Shown: positions 33,701 to 48,347, numbered from the stretch's first letter. The stretch: DNA of 64,000 bases from Thuidium tamariscinum (GCA_947034885.2 OZ019759.1:10170501-10234500), one strand, 5' to 3'. Translations and numbers: made by a program. Notes: generated from the letters alone by a model not told the origin.

Positions 33701-36700
33701 TTAGGTTTAGTTTTAGGATAATTCCTTGCTTATCAAAGTGTGAAGACTATGAGAACATACAATTTCCTTAGGATTTTATGGGTTTAACCAATAAAAACCT
33801 AGGCATTGACAATTATGTTATTTTGAAAACTCTGAAGTGAAAAGAATTTAATTGTATTGCTCTTTGTAGTAGTAGAGAATGTCCAAGAAATTTCTGAACA
33901 CAAGAGTTTGTTTTCCAAAAGAGTCAATTCTATCATTCAGGTTTAGGGTCAAAAGACCTAAATTAATTGCACATACGGTTCATAGCATTTAATGTCTAAT
34001 ATAAAACTTGCATTCGAGACTGATCCACATTATATATTTAGGGGTCTTTAAATGCACATCATGTACTTCTTCAGAAAAAGACAACCAAATTATTTATCCA
34101 GAAGAACTTCGTTACCTTCGATGTCATGAAATTGACATTGTAACAGGTGTCAAGAAATGGGTTGAAAATTCAATTCCTATAGAACACGCATCTACTATGA
34201 CCAAATTCAGTTTGGAGTTCTTCTGAAGGTCATCCTATAATTCTTGAGAAGAAAAAGGAAAGCACTGTAATTTCACTGGTAAAGCTTGCATACTTTCCAA
34301 GTGAAGAAAATGACGTTGAAACCCTGAACTAAAAAACACAATAGTACTTTCAGTGCTACTAAATATGTGTTTCCTCTATAAAAATAGAATTTCACACCAT
34401 TGAATATTGACCTCCTTATTATAAATACAAAATATGAAGTTCAGGGGTTTAAGGATGCCATTTATACAAAAGTTCAATGCCTATTCATATGTATTGAGTG
34501 TCTTGTAGAATGAAGACCATAAGAAATTTGTAGAAGATGGAATGACCTACATTTTGAGTGTTTCATGTAAGTATTCAATTTGATGTTTTCAAATTGGCCA
34601 CTTCACTATCAAAGACACAAAACTCACACTTCTTTTTGGAAAATAAGTGCATTATTTCCAATAGATTAAGTTTTATATGCATAGGTGCCCAAAACAATTG
34701 CTAGAAGTATGAATGTCCTACCACCTGAATATTCCATGTCCAAAAGAACGTTCAAGGTACCAAAGTCAGTGACTGCGCAGTCTTTAATGCAAACCATTGA
34801 AATAGAAATTGAACAGAAAGGAAGAATTGTTTCATCCTTGAAAGAAAATACATTCATTTTCATGATCACTTAACATTTTTCACAAAGTTAAAATCATTTC
34901 ATACATTTGATGATAAGATTGTAAGTCATACCTAATGTTCTATAAATACTAACATTATTTCCTTATATATTCATTGTAGAGCACTATAGATAGAGTACGT
35001 AGAATACTTTGAGTGCACATTACTACAAATGAATGATGGCAACATATCTAAAGCGCAACAATTCTTATTTGAGAGTATGGCAGTTGAGCCGTTGAGATAA
35101 TAAGTTAGCATCATTCATTTGATGAGAATGTGTGACTATAAATTACAATCATTACAACATAGTTCTATTGCTTTCAACCATGTGATTTCCATTGTAATAT
35201 TACAATGCCATGTCTCTTGCAATGATGACTCATTCGGAAGATAATGTAATTGAAGAAGTGGTCATTTTTAACCCTTTAATGACCGGTTGACCACTTTAAA
35301 GTTCATTTTGGCACTTTTTGTCAAGTATTTATTATAGAACATCTCATTTCAAAAAACTTAGAGAACAATGCCATTCTAGTGTCTCTGTATGCCCCTAACA
35401 AAGCCAATTTCAAGGAAATGTGTACAAAAATGCATTAGCTATTCTTGTCTGAACTTGAATTGCTTGGCCCTTCATATGTGAAACTCTGCTAAAATATATA
35501 TAATGAATGTAAAAGAAGACTACTTATATGTGTGAAAGAAGTAATTGGAAGGTGTAGGATTGATTTTTGGAACATTTAGTAAAATTTATGCCCAATTGTG
35601 GCAAATTTTAAGTAGTAACACTATAAGAGGCTATTTGCAACACACTTTAAAAGCAACTTGGACCCTATAAGGGGCTACTTCCCAATTCAAACTAGTAGTT
35701 CTTCAGTGAATTACTTCAGACTTGGGCGAGACTATTAGATGTGATAGTAGGTGGTTCACATGCAAGGGCAGCACAATCATTAGGATGTATGACAATCATC
35801 AGGGCTTAATGGCGCCTAGAACTGGCTTTCCTCGCTGCTACTATGGCAAAGCTTCGCGCCAACGGAATTCTTTAGCTGTTTAGCTCATGCTTGAATTTGG
35901 ATTGTTCAAAATGTTCGACTGTTGAGATGGGTCTAGGGTTTAGGGTTTAGGATTTTGAAGGCAATGTTAAACAGGCAATGATTTAGAAGATGACAAGTTA
36001 GAATGTCTTGGCCTTCAAACCGTATGTTAGCTCTAAATGAAAGTGAAGTTGCTTGTTGGAAACCTTACCTCAGGGTGAAGTGGTGAACTGACCCTCACCC
36101 GGACCCTCCAAGTCCTAGCTACTATAGCTATTGCAAGTATTGATTAAAGTCCCACTATGCCATTTAGGAATTTTTAGTAATCTGGACTAATTTGTAAGTA
36201 TCCATTCTTTTGTTTGTTTTTGACAACGTGCACAAAACCCTAAACAGTACTCAACACTATTTTGTCAAAGACACATTCTTATAAAGTCTCCTACATTTGT
36301 GGAAAATATTGAATTATCAAAAACAATTCATTTTTTTGGTTTCTTCACTTATCCGGGTGCCTTGCAAAATGAATGTAAGGTGATCCTTTGAAGGTATCAA
36401 AAGTGTGACAAGAAATATATTTTTTTTTATAAAATAATTATGTTTGTCTTTGCTAGCATGTACATTATTTAGGAAATTTATTTAGATTGGATTGGATTAT
36501 GTAGTATATTTAAGAAAACAATGCCCAAGGACTGTACCTCACCTGGCGATATTGATAGCTCTCACGACGATGGAAATACGATACGGTTGCGCTTGGAAAG
36601 CCATTCAGGTAAAACTATCATGGCCAATATCGAGGTTATTGCGGATAATTATTATGTTGCTTAGGATTAACATGGAGTCAGTTGAGACCCCTACGCCAAG

Positions 36701-38032
36701 AACGGAGTGGCTTCTATGTACATGTCACTAAGTAACTAGAAATCATACACATTTAGGGCAATATTTCTTCCCTACAATCCTTGAACTGAAGGTTACAATC
36801 TTTTCTTACGTTTATGTAACATGACATATGTAGGAGTAGTTGTTCCCTTTGTCCTTTTGGAAGTTCATGTAATAAATGAAGAAGCTTCAATTCATTTCCA
36901 ATCTCCTTGAGTTCTAATTCTATTCCAATTGAATGTCTTAAGCTTCAATTGAATTCCAATTCCGTGGCATTTGTATTTCATTTCCACTTCCCTTTCACTT
37001 GTCCATTTTTTTGGGTTTTTTTCATTTCCAATTCCCCTTAATTAATTCATTATGTGTTATAGTTTTCTCTTACTCTTACAATTTCACCTCATTTTGCCCC
37101 TTCCAATATTTCAAATTTTTCCTTAGGCTCTTCTAGCACATCAATGAAACTAAAGCCAACATCAAATTTGTCAAGGTTCATCAATTCGGAATGTCGGTTA
37201 CTTGAATTCTTATTTAAAAACAAGACATCTTCAAAACTGTATGGTAAATTTTTTTATTTTAAAGATGACATTCATTTTATCTACTGTTTTACTAACCTAG
37301 CATTTAGGGTGCCATTGAAAAAATCAAAGGCTTAGTTATATGTTCTTCATATGGCGAAAACAACTTCCTCTCTCTATAGTGTACTTTGCTTCTTTATTTA
37401 AAGATTATTCTTACGACTATGGTGGGAACTCTTTGTAGACTTCATTAAAATAGTTGAATTTTCCAATGGTAATATTCCTAATTCTATATCATAGTTGAAT
37501 TAGCAATGATAAACCCTTAAAAGCTTATTTGTACAATATATACATGATGGTTGCAAAATGAAAGAGCCAGGATTATTTTCATATTTATTACCAAGGTTGA
37601 TCACGAGAACTCTAAATTACATAGTTCAAATTCATTTATTTCCATAATTGGAGAATTGGATCATTGACTTCAGGGTATTGTGCTTTAACTTGTATACCTA
37701 AGATTTTTTTGGTTTTAGGGAATTCAATGATTTACATAGTCTGAGAACCCTACATAGAGAAAACAACTAATTCTTGTGCTCTTAATCCTAAAAGACAAGG
37801 TTTTGTGCTTGAACCAATTCTCCCACGCATTTATATGGTTTTGCGTACAAATGCAGTATCACAAAAATATGAATATGTGTGGAAATTCATTCAAGAGGTA
37901 GTGTAATTCTAATTTTGTTTTGAATTTTATGTCTATTTCTTCTCTTCTTCATAAAAATAATTCACTTTACTGAAGAATATGGTGTAGAAATGGGATATGG
38001 GAAATAAGGCGGGTATGGGTATGATTGGCGTG

Positions 38033-38201
38033 TATGGGATTCAAGGTGGGGATTGGAATGAAGGTCGGGTACTAGGGCTGACAGGCATGTATGGGATTCA
38101 AGGCGGGTATTAGAATGAAGGCCGGGTACTAGGGCTGAGAGGCGGGTATGTCACTAAGGCGAGTATCCCAATGAAGGCTGGGTACTAGGGCTAAGAGTGG
38201 G
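38033..38201 (+). repeat. Tandem repeat, about 57-bp unit, three copies
   Basis: Units start at 38033, 38090 and 38147. Each contains GGGTACTAGGGCTGA-like text preceded by AATGAAGG. Confidence 0.8.
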
Positions 38202-38249
38202 TATGTCACCAACACAAGTATCGAAATCCCGCACGCCCACGACGAAGTT

Positions 38250-39390
38250 CACAAATCGGGTTTAGGGTTTCGTGTTCGTAAACTTCGTCTTCTTAGTTTT
38301 GTGGTTTTCCTTCTTCGATCAGTCTCAACTGTGTCGCTGCTCGTTACTGTCTCCGTGCGCGGGCAAGTCTCGAGACGTGGCGGATTTCTTCTCCGATTTG
38401 GCGCTCCTTTTTCACAGCTCGGTAGCGTGTCGGTTCGTTTAGGAGTCTCGCTGCGTGGGGTGGACATCCTCCAATTCGGTGCTCCTTCCTAGTCTCTCGG
38501 TAGTCTCTCGGTGCTTGAGCAATGTCTCGCTACGTGGGGAGTGTCTCGGTTGGTGGAGCGTACTGGTGGATTATAAAATTGTGTGTAGGGGGCGGAGGAG
38601 GGTGCATTTCTATTCTTGTTTTTGTCATTCCTGTTTGGTTGCTAGTGGTTTAGCATTTGTGTTTTGGAAAGCGTGTGCACGTCGGAGAGGCATGTTGGAG
38701 GCGTATTGGAGGTGCGTATCAGCAGGGGAGGCACATCGGAGGCGCTGCAGCGTCACCAACTCTAATTTTGAGGGTAAGTTTCTTTTGGTTTACGGTATGA
38801 GGTTTTTTTGGAATCCAGGAACTTTCAATTTCTGCGTTTCCTGTTCTATTTGGTTGGCTTCAGGGAATGAGACTGTATGCCAAACTGAAAACATTGTCTG
38901 TGCAGGTACTGTTTGAGGGATCCCTTGGAGAATTGTTGTTATGGACGAGTGCAAGCGTTTGGTTGTGTTAAGGGAGGCCAGGGTGCGTTGCTGTAGCAAC
39001 TGGAAATGGAAAGAGAAGGTGATTTCATGACATCTTCCTTTCTGAAGTAATTTTGTAGCATTTGTTTCTGGATTTGGTTAGAGGTGCAGAGCTTCAAATG
39101 GTTCACTGAAGACATGCTTACTATAGAGTTCCATAGGCTTTGTGAAGCCTGACCTCTTATCTCTAAACCCTGAAATTGTGGACCCTGAGGTCCTATTTGC
39201 AATTAGGGTTTTGCGGTTTAGGACTCTAAAATCGACCTCAAGTTCAAAAGAGAGGTACCGCTGACCTCTTACCTTAGGACTCTGAAATCCCACTTTGAAT
39301 TAGGGTTTAGTACCACGGCCCTAAAACCCTTCAATCCAATTCTAGACAAAATACTACATCAGTATGAAATTAGGGTTTTACGGACTCTTA
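38250..39390. other. Spacer upstream of the third ParB-like gene
   Basis: This is GC-richer DNA (38300-38780) with no conserved frame. It could contain the promoter or 5' leader of the gene downstream, but I see no TATA or start that decides it. Confidence 0.3.
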
Positions 39391-39393
39391 TAG

Positions 39394-40440
39394 ATATTGT
39401 CGATTTGATGATAACATTACAAAGAACTACAACTACCTAAGTCACCTTAGCCTAGGTTTCCGAACATGTCAATCAATTATCGTCGATCCGATGATAATAT
39501 AACATATATGTTTTACCAACTGAAATTCATCTGTTTTTTCCCTTGAGAAGCTCTTGAGCTTATCCTGAACTCGAGGATATCCTCGTGTTCCTTTATAGCG
39601 AATAAAATAAGATGAACTTAGGACTCTAGCAAGGTTACTAGGTCTCTGGAAGTTTTATGGTTATCATCGAGCCAGTGATAATGTCGAGAATATTGTGTTC
39701 ATGGTTATCACGTACTCAGTGACAACGTAGTGGATTGGTATGAAAGCCTTTAGAATATGAAAAGTACCTCAAATTATCCTCATACAGATATAATTATGAA
39801 GAACGTTTCCCCCACGATTATTACCCATCCAATACAAAACTAGTACTTTGACATAGGAGGTCAAAGATATCTTTACTTTGTCTTTGAGTAACAGTGAGCA
39901 AAATATTAAGCTTGTACATACCTTCCTTGTTATCACCGAGTCGATGATAACTACTAGACTCTGTGACACCATAGAAATCCTGTGACTTCTTTGATAGTTT
40001 CTTGGAGTAATGATAACAAGCAAAGTAGTAATCACTTCCCAAGGCCCAGACCTAAAAATAATGTTTCATCGAGTCGAGGATAAGCTGGATTCCGTTGTGA
40101 ATACCTTAAGTAACCAGGAACCTTATATAGAAAAAACATAGGAAATTCCGACCATGGTCGCTGTCGTAAAAATAAAAGCCTGCTTTGCGGACGTACATGC
40201 AGCAATGTCAATTTCCATTTCCACAGACTAGATTAACGACTATTATCATCGACTCGATGATAACAAGCATTCACTCTGCAGAAAAGATATTCTTTCCGCA
40301 ATTGAATCTTTAGAGGATCCTGTAATTAACCATCAAATAGATGAAGCTTAAGATTATCTCTTATACGGAACTTTGTCTTGGAATTGCAAAGATAGTCATC
40401 ACCTTGTACCATGAAGAATTCATCATTGCATCAATGATAA
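39394..40440. repeat. Palindrome cluster B (21-bp palindrome family)
   Basis: Nine sites start at 39394, 39477, 39560, 39661, 39705, 39930, 40063, 40243 and 40420. 40243 is a perfect palindrome of half TTATCATCGA around C, and 39930 differs from perfect at one pair. They lie 0.4-1.5 kb upstream of the start of the third ParB-like gene. Spacing is irregular, with no tandem period. Confidence 0.8.
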
Positions 40441-41937
40441 ACAACTTCTAACATTGTGAAATTGATTTCCATAGGAATCTCCAAATGAATGTCCTTGATG
40501 GCTATGACTACTCCTCTACGTCACACCATTTATAGCCATTTCTGAACCCTTTAGAAGACGAGCCATTCATCGCAGAGATGGCTGACACATATGGTATGCT
40601 TTAGAAATTCAAGGATCACATAGACATGTGGAGTTTTGGAGTGAACCGGTTCCGGAACTACGTATACCTCTGATATCGCGTGCGGGGTACGAATACTCTC
40701 ATGCCATGGAACATGAAAGAGAAGGTCATTCTCATTAAAGAGCACCATGTCAACTTTGTCGTCATTGTACTTCGTGCTGTCGACGAGGCGGGGAGACCTG
40801 AAGATCACTGCCACTCCATTGTTCTGGACGTAATTAAATTGTTCCCACGGGAATTTCGATCTTCCCAATCTTATGACGTTTTTGGAAGGTTCTCAGATGG
40901 AGTCTTTGAATGACCAATTCGTGAAATCAAGATACGTTCCTTGGAAAAACAGCATAGCCAAGTCCAACGCCGCAAGACTGCGATTAATTTTCCAGATGTT
41001 GGACCGGTATGCCTTGGAGAATGTTGAAAAGGAACCTGCAGTTGTTCGAAGCAGCAAACAAATGGAAGCACCCCAACAACAAATTGAGAGTTGGAAGCCA
41101 AGATCAACATCTGCTGCAGGGTCAGGTGGTAGGGCCTCAAGACTTGGATCAACAAAGTTTGAGCCCAAAAGACAAGAGCCCCCATCATCCAGAGATGGGG
41201 AGTTAAGCCGCAAGAGGAAAAAACCCGGGAACAGCAAACCTGCAAGGGGCTGTAGTTCAGGTTCCGCCCTCACAACAGTTCCGGTTCCCATGGCGGAAAG
41301 CAAGGATGAGGTACTAATACATGAGAAGTTCCAAAAAATTCAAAAACAATTCTGGGCCGACCACAATACCTGCTTCTTGTTTGACGAAGCTGCTATGAAG
41401 ATTGACATCAAGCAATGTATTATCGCACGGCCACACTATGTTATTCGCACATTGCAGAGAGATATAGTGGATGCTGTGAAAAAAGAGCTTGTCCAGCTCA
41501 TAGATGTCAAGCAGCGGCAGAAGGTGTGCCTTACACCTGTAGACACGAATAAGAAATTGCTGTAGAGAAGACCGGAGTCGTGGGACCAAATCAAGAATGG
41601 CCAATTCATGATCATCAATGGTCAACATAGCATAACGGCTTCTCAGGAGCTTCAGAAGGCTGGGTGCGGGGAGACCCGAAAAATTGAATTGAAGACCTGG
41701 GACGCCTATATTGTGTGGACTCTAGATGCTAGCAAGCTGAGAAACATATCCAAGTTCTACAACTGCACTAACCACCTTGACCATGCCCAGCCCACGTGGG
41801 GGAATCAAATAATTAGTTGTAGGAGAATTTAGATAATATACAAGCGTCCCACGGATACTCGCACTGAGGACACGACAAGGAAGAACAAGGCAATGTGGGC
41901 TCTGGAAAAGTACAAGGTAAGAATTGTTTTGGATACA

Positions 41938-43616
41938 TTATCGTCGAGTCGGTGATAGGTAGGTTGGGCATGTGAGTCGTCTTCTTTTGAAATGAAGAAA
42001 GGTTTATTTGTCGTAGTATTGTTTTGATTTTTCCCTTTAATTTTTCTTAAGCTCAAGAAGAGATCGGAGGTATCATCGAGTTGACGATAACTGGGAATGA
42101 ATTTAGTATCCTACAACAATTGACTTGCTTGTCGTGTAAAATGCAGAGATTCACGGATGCAGTAATTGAGCACTTTCAGAATATCAATCCTGAGCAGGAT
42201 GGTGCGTTGATAAATAGCACTTCCAATCTCAAGAATGAAATCCAAATTATCACCCTTCTTGATAATTTATGGATACTCTGGAAGAACTTCTTGATGAAGC
42301 ACGCAGACGGCGACTTGATTGACCCCTGCGCCTTGACACCATACAAGGACGTCAAGGTCTTCAAGATAAAGAACATGTCGTTGAAACGGGAGTTCTTTAA
42401 ACACTTCGACCACTTCATAGACATTGATTTTGGAGCGAATGCTACTCATCTTCTAGGCAAAACGCCGGGATGTCTTGCTATATATCCCAAGGTCTCTGTT
42501 GCGACAACAAAGATCTTGGTTCCAGATAACACAACCCACAAGGAGTGGGTTGAGAGGAGGAAGAAGAAAAAACTAATCTTCCAGGACCTAATGGCCATGA
42601 AACCTGACCTTAGGTTTTTGACTGTTGGTGGCAACGTTGTGGACACTGCGTGGAAAGCTTGGAAAGCACGCCACAAATTCACTTCCGCGTCGTGGGATTT
42701 CTTGCTCACTCACCTTGGGGTAGATTATTACAAGAAACGCTTACGAAATGAGGGTTGGCTGAAGCGTGTAAAAGACCTCGAGAAGCAATTTCCCCAGGTT
42801 CTTCATATTTTCACAAGATTTATGAAGTTGAAGTATCAACTTCCTGAACAAGCTGGGGGAGTGCAGGTGCGAGGGGTAGACATGAATACCAAAGCGTTGG
42901 TGAGAAGTTCAACCTATCAATACGAGAGCAGGGAGGTCAACTTTGCGCTCGTGGACTTCAGAGAAGTGCCAAGAGCAGAGGCCACCGAAACTGAATGCCC
43001 CATTGACCCCTTCTTTAGCTTTCTTCATCTGAATCTGCACCCTAAGATGATGGAGCCAAACATATGGCTCTTCGTGCTGAAGAACAACAGCAACTTGGAG
43101 GCAGCAAAGGCGTTTTCAAGTAAACATCTTGCAACTTACGACTTCATTCTTTGCACGTATTGTCCGGGCAAAGCGGAGTTGTTGGGCAACCTCTCCAATT
43201 GAACGCTAGCTGCAGACGTTCTTCTCATGTTTCTCTTCAAGAAGAACAACTACTTTGCAATCATCCTCCAGTCGTGACTTAGTGAAGAAGAAATACTCCA
43301 CTACGGTGGAAAATACGTATTACTGGGATTGGGGGAAGAACATCGAGGCAAAGTGGAGGATAGAGTCCACGGAACTACGCATGGAGTTCTATCTGCAAAT
43401 GCTTCAAACCTTTGCAAAGCCGAACGAAAACGTTCTAGGTGTTTATGCCGGAGCAAAGTTCATGTTGGCAGCAAAGGTAAATTTTTTCCTGTCCTGATTG
43501 TTATCCTTGCATCGGTGATACAGTCCCCTTGGCTTATATGTTAGTTTCAGTCATCTTCGCAATGACGTACATGACATTTATAATGAAGTCAAGAAGTAGC
43601 ATCGAATCGATGATAC
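41938..43616. repeat. Palindrome cluster C, in introns of copy 3
   Basis: Sites start at 41938 and 42070 (both in the intron between 41916 and 42147), and at 43501 and 43596 (both in the intron between 43476 and 43695). None lies in the exons of this part. Confidence 0.75.
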
Positions 43617-44413
43617 TGCCGGTCATATGTAATATTGTCTTTTACTCGCAATACTAATGATATAGTTTTATTGGTTCCTTGATATGTTTTGCAGATGTTT
43701 GGAGCATATTATTATGGCTTCGTTGATAGGAGTGATGTGAAGGCGTATCTGGCAATATCTTACCTTGCTAAGAAGATGGATTGGAGGGATTTTATGATGT
43801 CAAATTCCCCTTACTCCTTGACCTACGAGTAGCTGGCTTCTCGTAGCCCCGTTGAGGATCGTTCGGATTTGGCTGCCACACCTCCCATGATCTCACCGGC
43901 CGCAGAGGACAATCCAGACCTTCAACAGAGGGAGAATGTCGGCCCACACGTGATAACCGATCCAGGTGTGCAGGGGCTCGATGAATTTGGAACAAACACA
44001 TTCCAAATTTACTTGTGGATGGCAAGTGCAGACGTCGCTGCACAAGCTTCACAAGCTCCACAAGCCAACGTACAAGCAGTAGATCAACCGTATTTGGAGT
44101 TGGTCGAGTTGCAAGGTGTGTAAGGAGATCCTTCAAACACTTCCTCTTCTGCAGAAGAAGAGTTTGAGGGAGATGACGAGATGGAGACGGACTCGAAGTT
44201 TGAGCAACAGAGAGGCGAGGGTGGAGGGCGGACGGAGGAGTATGACGACAACTCTCTCGACTTTGGAGAGCAGGGTGTTCCTTTTCTGAAAGAAGGATCC
44301 ACGGACGACGACGTCGTCATGTAAGAGGCAGGGCAAGATGGCGTACGCGCGGAGGGCACCTCTACGCAAGGCATCCCTGCGCCAGACGCCGTGGACAAGG
44401 ACGAGAAGCCCCT

Positions 44414-47400
44414 TGTGGCAACCTAGAAATCACCTAAGTAGGTTTCTAAACAAAATACGGGAAAAAGGGATCTATTCAATCTCCATTTTTTTTTTGTTTT
44501 AGTAGTCTAACGTAAGATTAGGGCTAAGACTGGAAACCGGAAAACCGCAGACCGGAAATAGAAAAACTGCGTTAAGGGACAGAGTAAGAATTCGGACCCG
44601 GCCAACCTAGCAACCGAGACCGGATAGGCAATGAGTGGCTACCGAGGCTAGAGATCTTCGGGAACTCTCCCACGTGACCAGGAACGTTTAAACCTAACGC
44701 TCAATAATTAATGTTGGGGGGAAAGTATAAGACCAGGGAGTAGGGCTAGGTCCTACCACTTTCTTGCACACAAATCGAGAAAGGGTCTTCTGGCAAAGAG
44801 AGAGAGCGTATCCGGTCTGCAGAGAGAAGAAAGAGGGAGACGGTCTGTCAATCTGGTTTGGTGCAGACTTGAGTGACCATTAGCAGAATTGTGGTGAGAT
44901 TATTGAGCGCGGTTAGGTTGATCAAGTTGGACCTCGTCTAGTTAGCGCAAGCGAGGAGCGAGCGATGGCAAGTGAGGTACAGGAGGATGTGATTCTAGCC
45001 TTCCGGAATGTCAATCCGGTCGTGCCCTCGAACGCACAAGATAAGTTGGAGCTGGAGGAAGACCTCAAGCAAATGGGGTGCGAGGGATTTCTAGCTCGTT
45101 CGTGGAACCTGAAGGACAAGGAGATGGTGGTCGAGTTGTTGGACGACCAGACCAACGAGTGGAAGGGGACGGTCCGGGCGCTACCTAAAGAGTGGAACGC
45201 GGCGATGTGGCACAAGGTGTATGCGTTTGAGCAAGGCGAAGATGCAACGGCCTCCCGGACGGACAAATTCCACCTGGGTAAGTTCCGGAGACCCACAAAT
45301 CCGAAGGATGGTTTCACAGTCACGGAGTGCATCTCACTTAGGCATCGGAGATTACCCCAATTCATAATGGCGATCCTTAACCCGGATAGGCCGAATAGGA
45401 TCACGGTCACCATAGCCAACACCATTTTTGGTGCGCTATCGGGAGACCGGAAGATAGATTGGGGCTTAGTGATGCGGGACCAAATGTTTTAAATGGTGAT
45501 GGGATTGGGAAGTCAAAACCCTCCTCCATGTCACCATTCTTGTTCCACTTGTATTACTCATTAGACCTCTTGAAGGAGCATGAGAGGGAGGCCTACGAGG
45601 TAGGAGCAGCCATGGTTGAGTACAACATAGAGAACCTGGAGGCGGATAAGGACTAGGATGATGAGATCTCAGAGGGAGAGGGTTAGGATGAGCAGTAGGG
45701 GGAACTCTAGGAGAGAAAGGAGGAACCAGAGGTAGGGGGAGATAGTCTACCACTGGAGAACCCCATAGTTACAATGGGGACCCAAGGAGCAGATCCGGTC
45801 TGGGACCAAGACCCCTTAATGAGGATCATTCAGAATTTAGATGACTTCAGGAGGCACCACTTGGAAGAGAGGAAGGTGTTGCAAGGGTTGTGCAGAGCCC
45901 TGGGCAATGTTCCGCCCTCCAAGGTCATGGAGAACTTGGGGGAGTTGATCTGGGAGGTGCATGATGGTCAGGACAAGGGAGAAGTGACCCGGCTAACTAA
46001 TCAGGTCTCAGCCCTGAAGAAGGAGCTTCACCAGAAGCAAGAGGAGCTGGACGAGGAGAAGCGACTCTCCACTCAGGCCCGGAACACTCTTGGAGAAATC
46101 TGGGAGTTTATTACTCATCCGGGAGAGGTCGTCAACAAGGCCATGCTCTTCGACCGGAAGGTGCTGGAGGTAGGGAAGATGGTAGGCCCCCAACTGCTCA
46201 CAACGTTGGTAGCTTACAACAAGAAGATGGAGGCAGCACTGGAGAAGTGGCGAGCAGTCGTCACCAAAGTCCAGACGAGCCCCATTCCGATCTCAAGACC
46301 GGAAGAGCCAAAGGTGGAGGTGGAGCAGCCAAAGACGCAGCCTCCACCGGCCACAGTCGCAGAGGAGGCCGTAGTGACCAAGCCTTCGAGGAAAGAAGAA
46401 AAGAGGACCGAGACCATGACGGAGGAACCCGATCAACGGACCAGGAGTGAAGACCTAAAGGCATCGGAGCCTGAGAGGTCTAAGGGACCGGAACCGGAGT
46501 CATGTGTGCTACGGGAGGTCACTAGAGGGACGTCGCCACCACGGAGGGAGACCAAGTTCATTGACTTGGTCGGCGAGTGTCCAAGCAAGTCGTCACCCAC
46601 GGTGATTGTGCAGCAGAGGATCGGAGAAGTGGTGAAGACAACAGTTCAAGTTCGTCCAATACTGAAGACCGGATCTGGATCCGGATCACCAAGCAAGGGC
46701 CCAGTCCGGATTGTCGAGAGGGTGGAGGAGCTGATTCCACAGAGCAAGGCAATCCAGCATCCGTCCATCACTGGATTGTTCAAGAGGAAGAACACGGAGA
46801 CACCAACGGTGAAGCGGAAGGCCTGGGTAGAAGAGGAGGATGATGAGTTAGAAGAGGAGGATGAGGACTCAGAGGAGGAGACCGACTCTGGTGATGAGTC
46901 GGACCAGTACTCTGACGCGGACCAAGCACTGGCGGAGACAAGGAAGAGTCGGGCCAAGGCGCGGGGTAAGGCCAAGCCAAGACCCAAGCCAGTCAAGATG
47001 TACCGGTCTCCGGCCGGAAAGAAGCAACCAGCCCGGAAGGGCGCCTCACCTATCGAGCGGCTGAGGAAGTAGTTGAGCATTAATTTCAGGTAGATAGGAA
47101 AGGCGGCTAACCTTTAGCCAAAGTAAGATATAATTAGGATAGAAGTTTTGAACTTAGACCGGATCCGGATTTGTAGGATCTGAGATCCTATTTTGTTGGT
47201 ATTTTTGGATTTTTGTAGAAGTCAACTCGCCCAAGTTGTGAAGGAATGTCACGTGGCATTCTCTGGGGGTTGGTGTTGATTCCACTTGCACTTTTAGGTT
47301 ATACTTGTAGTTTAATATTTAAACCCGGTTTGTAATTGAATCCGGGCACGCATTATGTTATCTTACTTTCACAAGTTTTTGTATTGCAAATACAAGTCAG

Positions 47401-48347
47401 AACCTTTTTGATTCACTCTGAAGTGGACTGTGTACGTGGGACCTTGTCAAAGTCTTGTTGTGACAATTAGGATTGCAGCCTTGTGTGGATGAGTGTGTGC
47501 CCGGATGCCTAGTTTATCCGGTCTTTGGACTTAAAGTGAATTCGGTTTTGATAGAGAATTTGCGTGGGATCTCACAGTGTGTTCCGGAATAGGTTTGGGG
47601 AGTAATCAATTGAGATAGACACTCGTAGAGTCTGGGTTAAAGATCGGGAGCGTCCAGCCAAATGCCAACTGAAAGGTGATCCGGTCTCTTTAGAGGAAAG
47701 AAGGACTAGTAAGGAATCCAACTCTCTTACGCAAGCTACCGCCCTTGTTCTGCCAAGACTTAGACTAACTCGGTAATCTGTTGTTGTAGTATTTGTTAGG
47801 AATAGGCAGGAGTGCTTGTGTGACCTGCTGGACTGGATCAGTTCCAGTCTAGTTGTGAAGTATTCCGGTCTGGTTAGGATTAGTTCATTTTTCTTTACAG
47901 TGGAACTTCTGACACTTTAAAACTTGAAGGGTAGAAGTAAGCTTCCTTCCTAAACGCCTAAAAGAGCAGACCCCTCTTGTTACAGAGGTTAAACCTACAT
48001 TTGGATATTTATTTAGGGATCAGACCAGAATCTTAGTTTTCAATCCTCTGTCCCATATTGAGAAAGAATAAGTAAGAAAACTCTAAACATGATAGTATAA
48101 GTGGAGAGGAAACTCTTTGCAATCAGAGGATTGATCTTATTTCCGGTCCAAAGTAAATTCTAGGAAACTCTTAGACCAGGACCGGATCAGTCTTTGCTTG
48201 GGTTTTGTTGTGGTAACCACTAACGTATTCCGGTCTTTCGTCAACTTTCGACCAAATCCTTTGGGAACGATACACGAGTCACTTTAAGGCTAACTTAGTG
48301 CATTCTAACACCTTAAAGAAGGAATTGTGCTTTTTTGTGCTACGACA
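44414..48347 (+). mobile_element. E-family element E2 (3,934 bp)
   Basis: It starts TGTGGCAACCTAGAAATCAC and ends GTGCTACGACA. CCCCT is duplicated at 44409-44413 and 48348-48352. It has the same length as E1. It interrupts the acidic tail of ParB-like copy 3 (frame ...DEKPL on the left, PLFYDFGSDDD on the right). Confidence 0.85.
44965..47072 (+). pseudogene. E-family ORF in E2, frameshifted
   Basis: It starts MASEVQEDVILAFRNVNPVV. TAA at 45490-45492 is followed by a one-base loss (GTGATGGG where E1 has GTGAATGGG). TAG codons at 45654, 45684, 45696 and 45708 follow. A 432-codon open stretch from 45774 ends in an acidic run (ELEEEDEDSEEETDSGD) and a basic tail. At 45654, 45684 and 45696 the other copies have CAA or CAG. 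The TAG at 45708 is shared with E1. Domain order is as in E1. Confidence 0.75.

Larger units (their letters stand above)
31290..38030. other. Long AT-rich tract without recognisable genes
   Basis: Only isolated exon-like pieces are visible. One runs from 34071, after CTTCTTCAG, to 34146, before GTGTCAAG, with the frame EKDNQIIYPEELRYL. Another open piece is 34685-34873, and one near 36525-36664 contains SPGDIDSSHDDGNTIRLRL. None matches a family I know, and they cannot be joined with confidence. They could be remnants of a dead gene. Degenerate GGGTTTAGGG runs occur at 33615-33700 and 35935-35955. Otherwise I see nothing. Confidence 0.4.

Noticed and set aside
40551..40868. 105-codon minus-strand frame upstream of ParB-like copy 3
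   Set aside because: The plus strand here also reads protein-like text with two stops. I could not decide which strand, if either, is coding, so it was not called.
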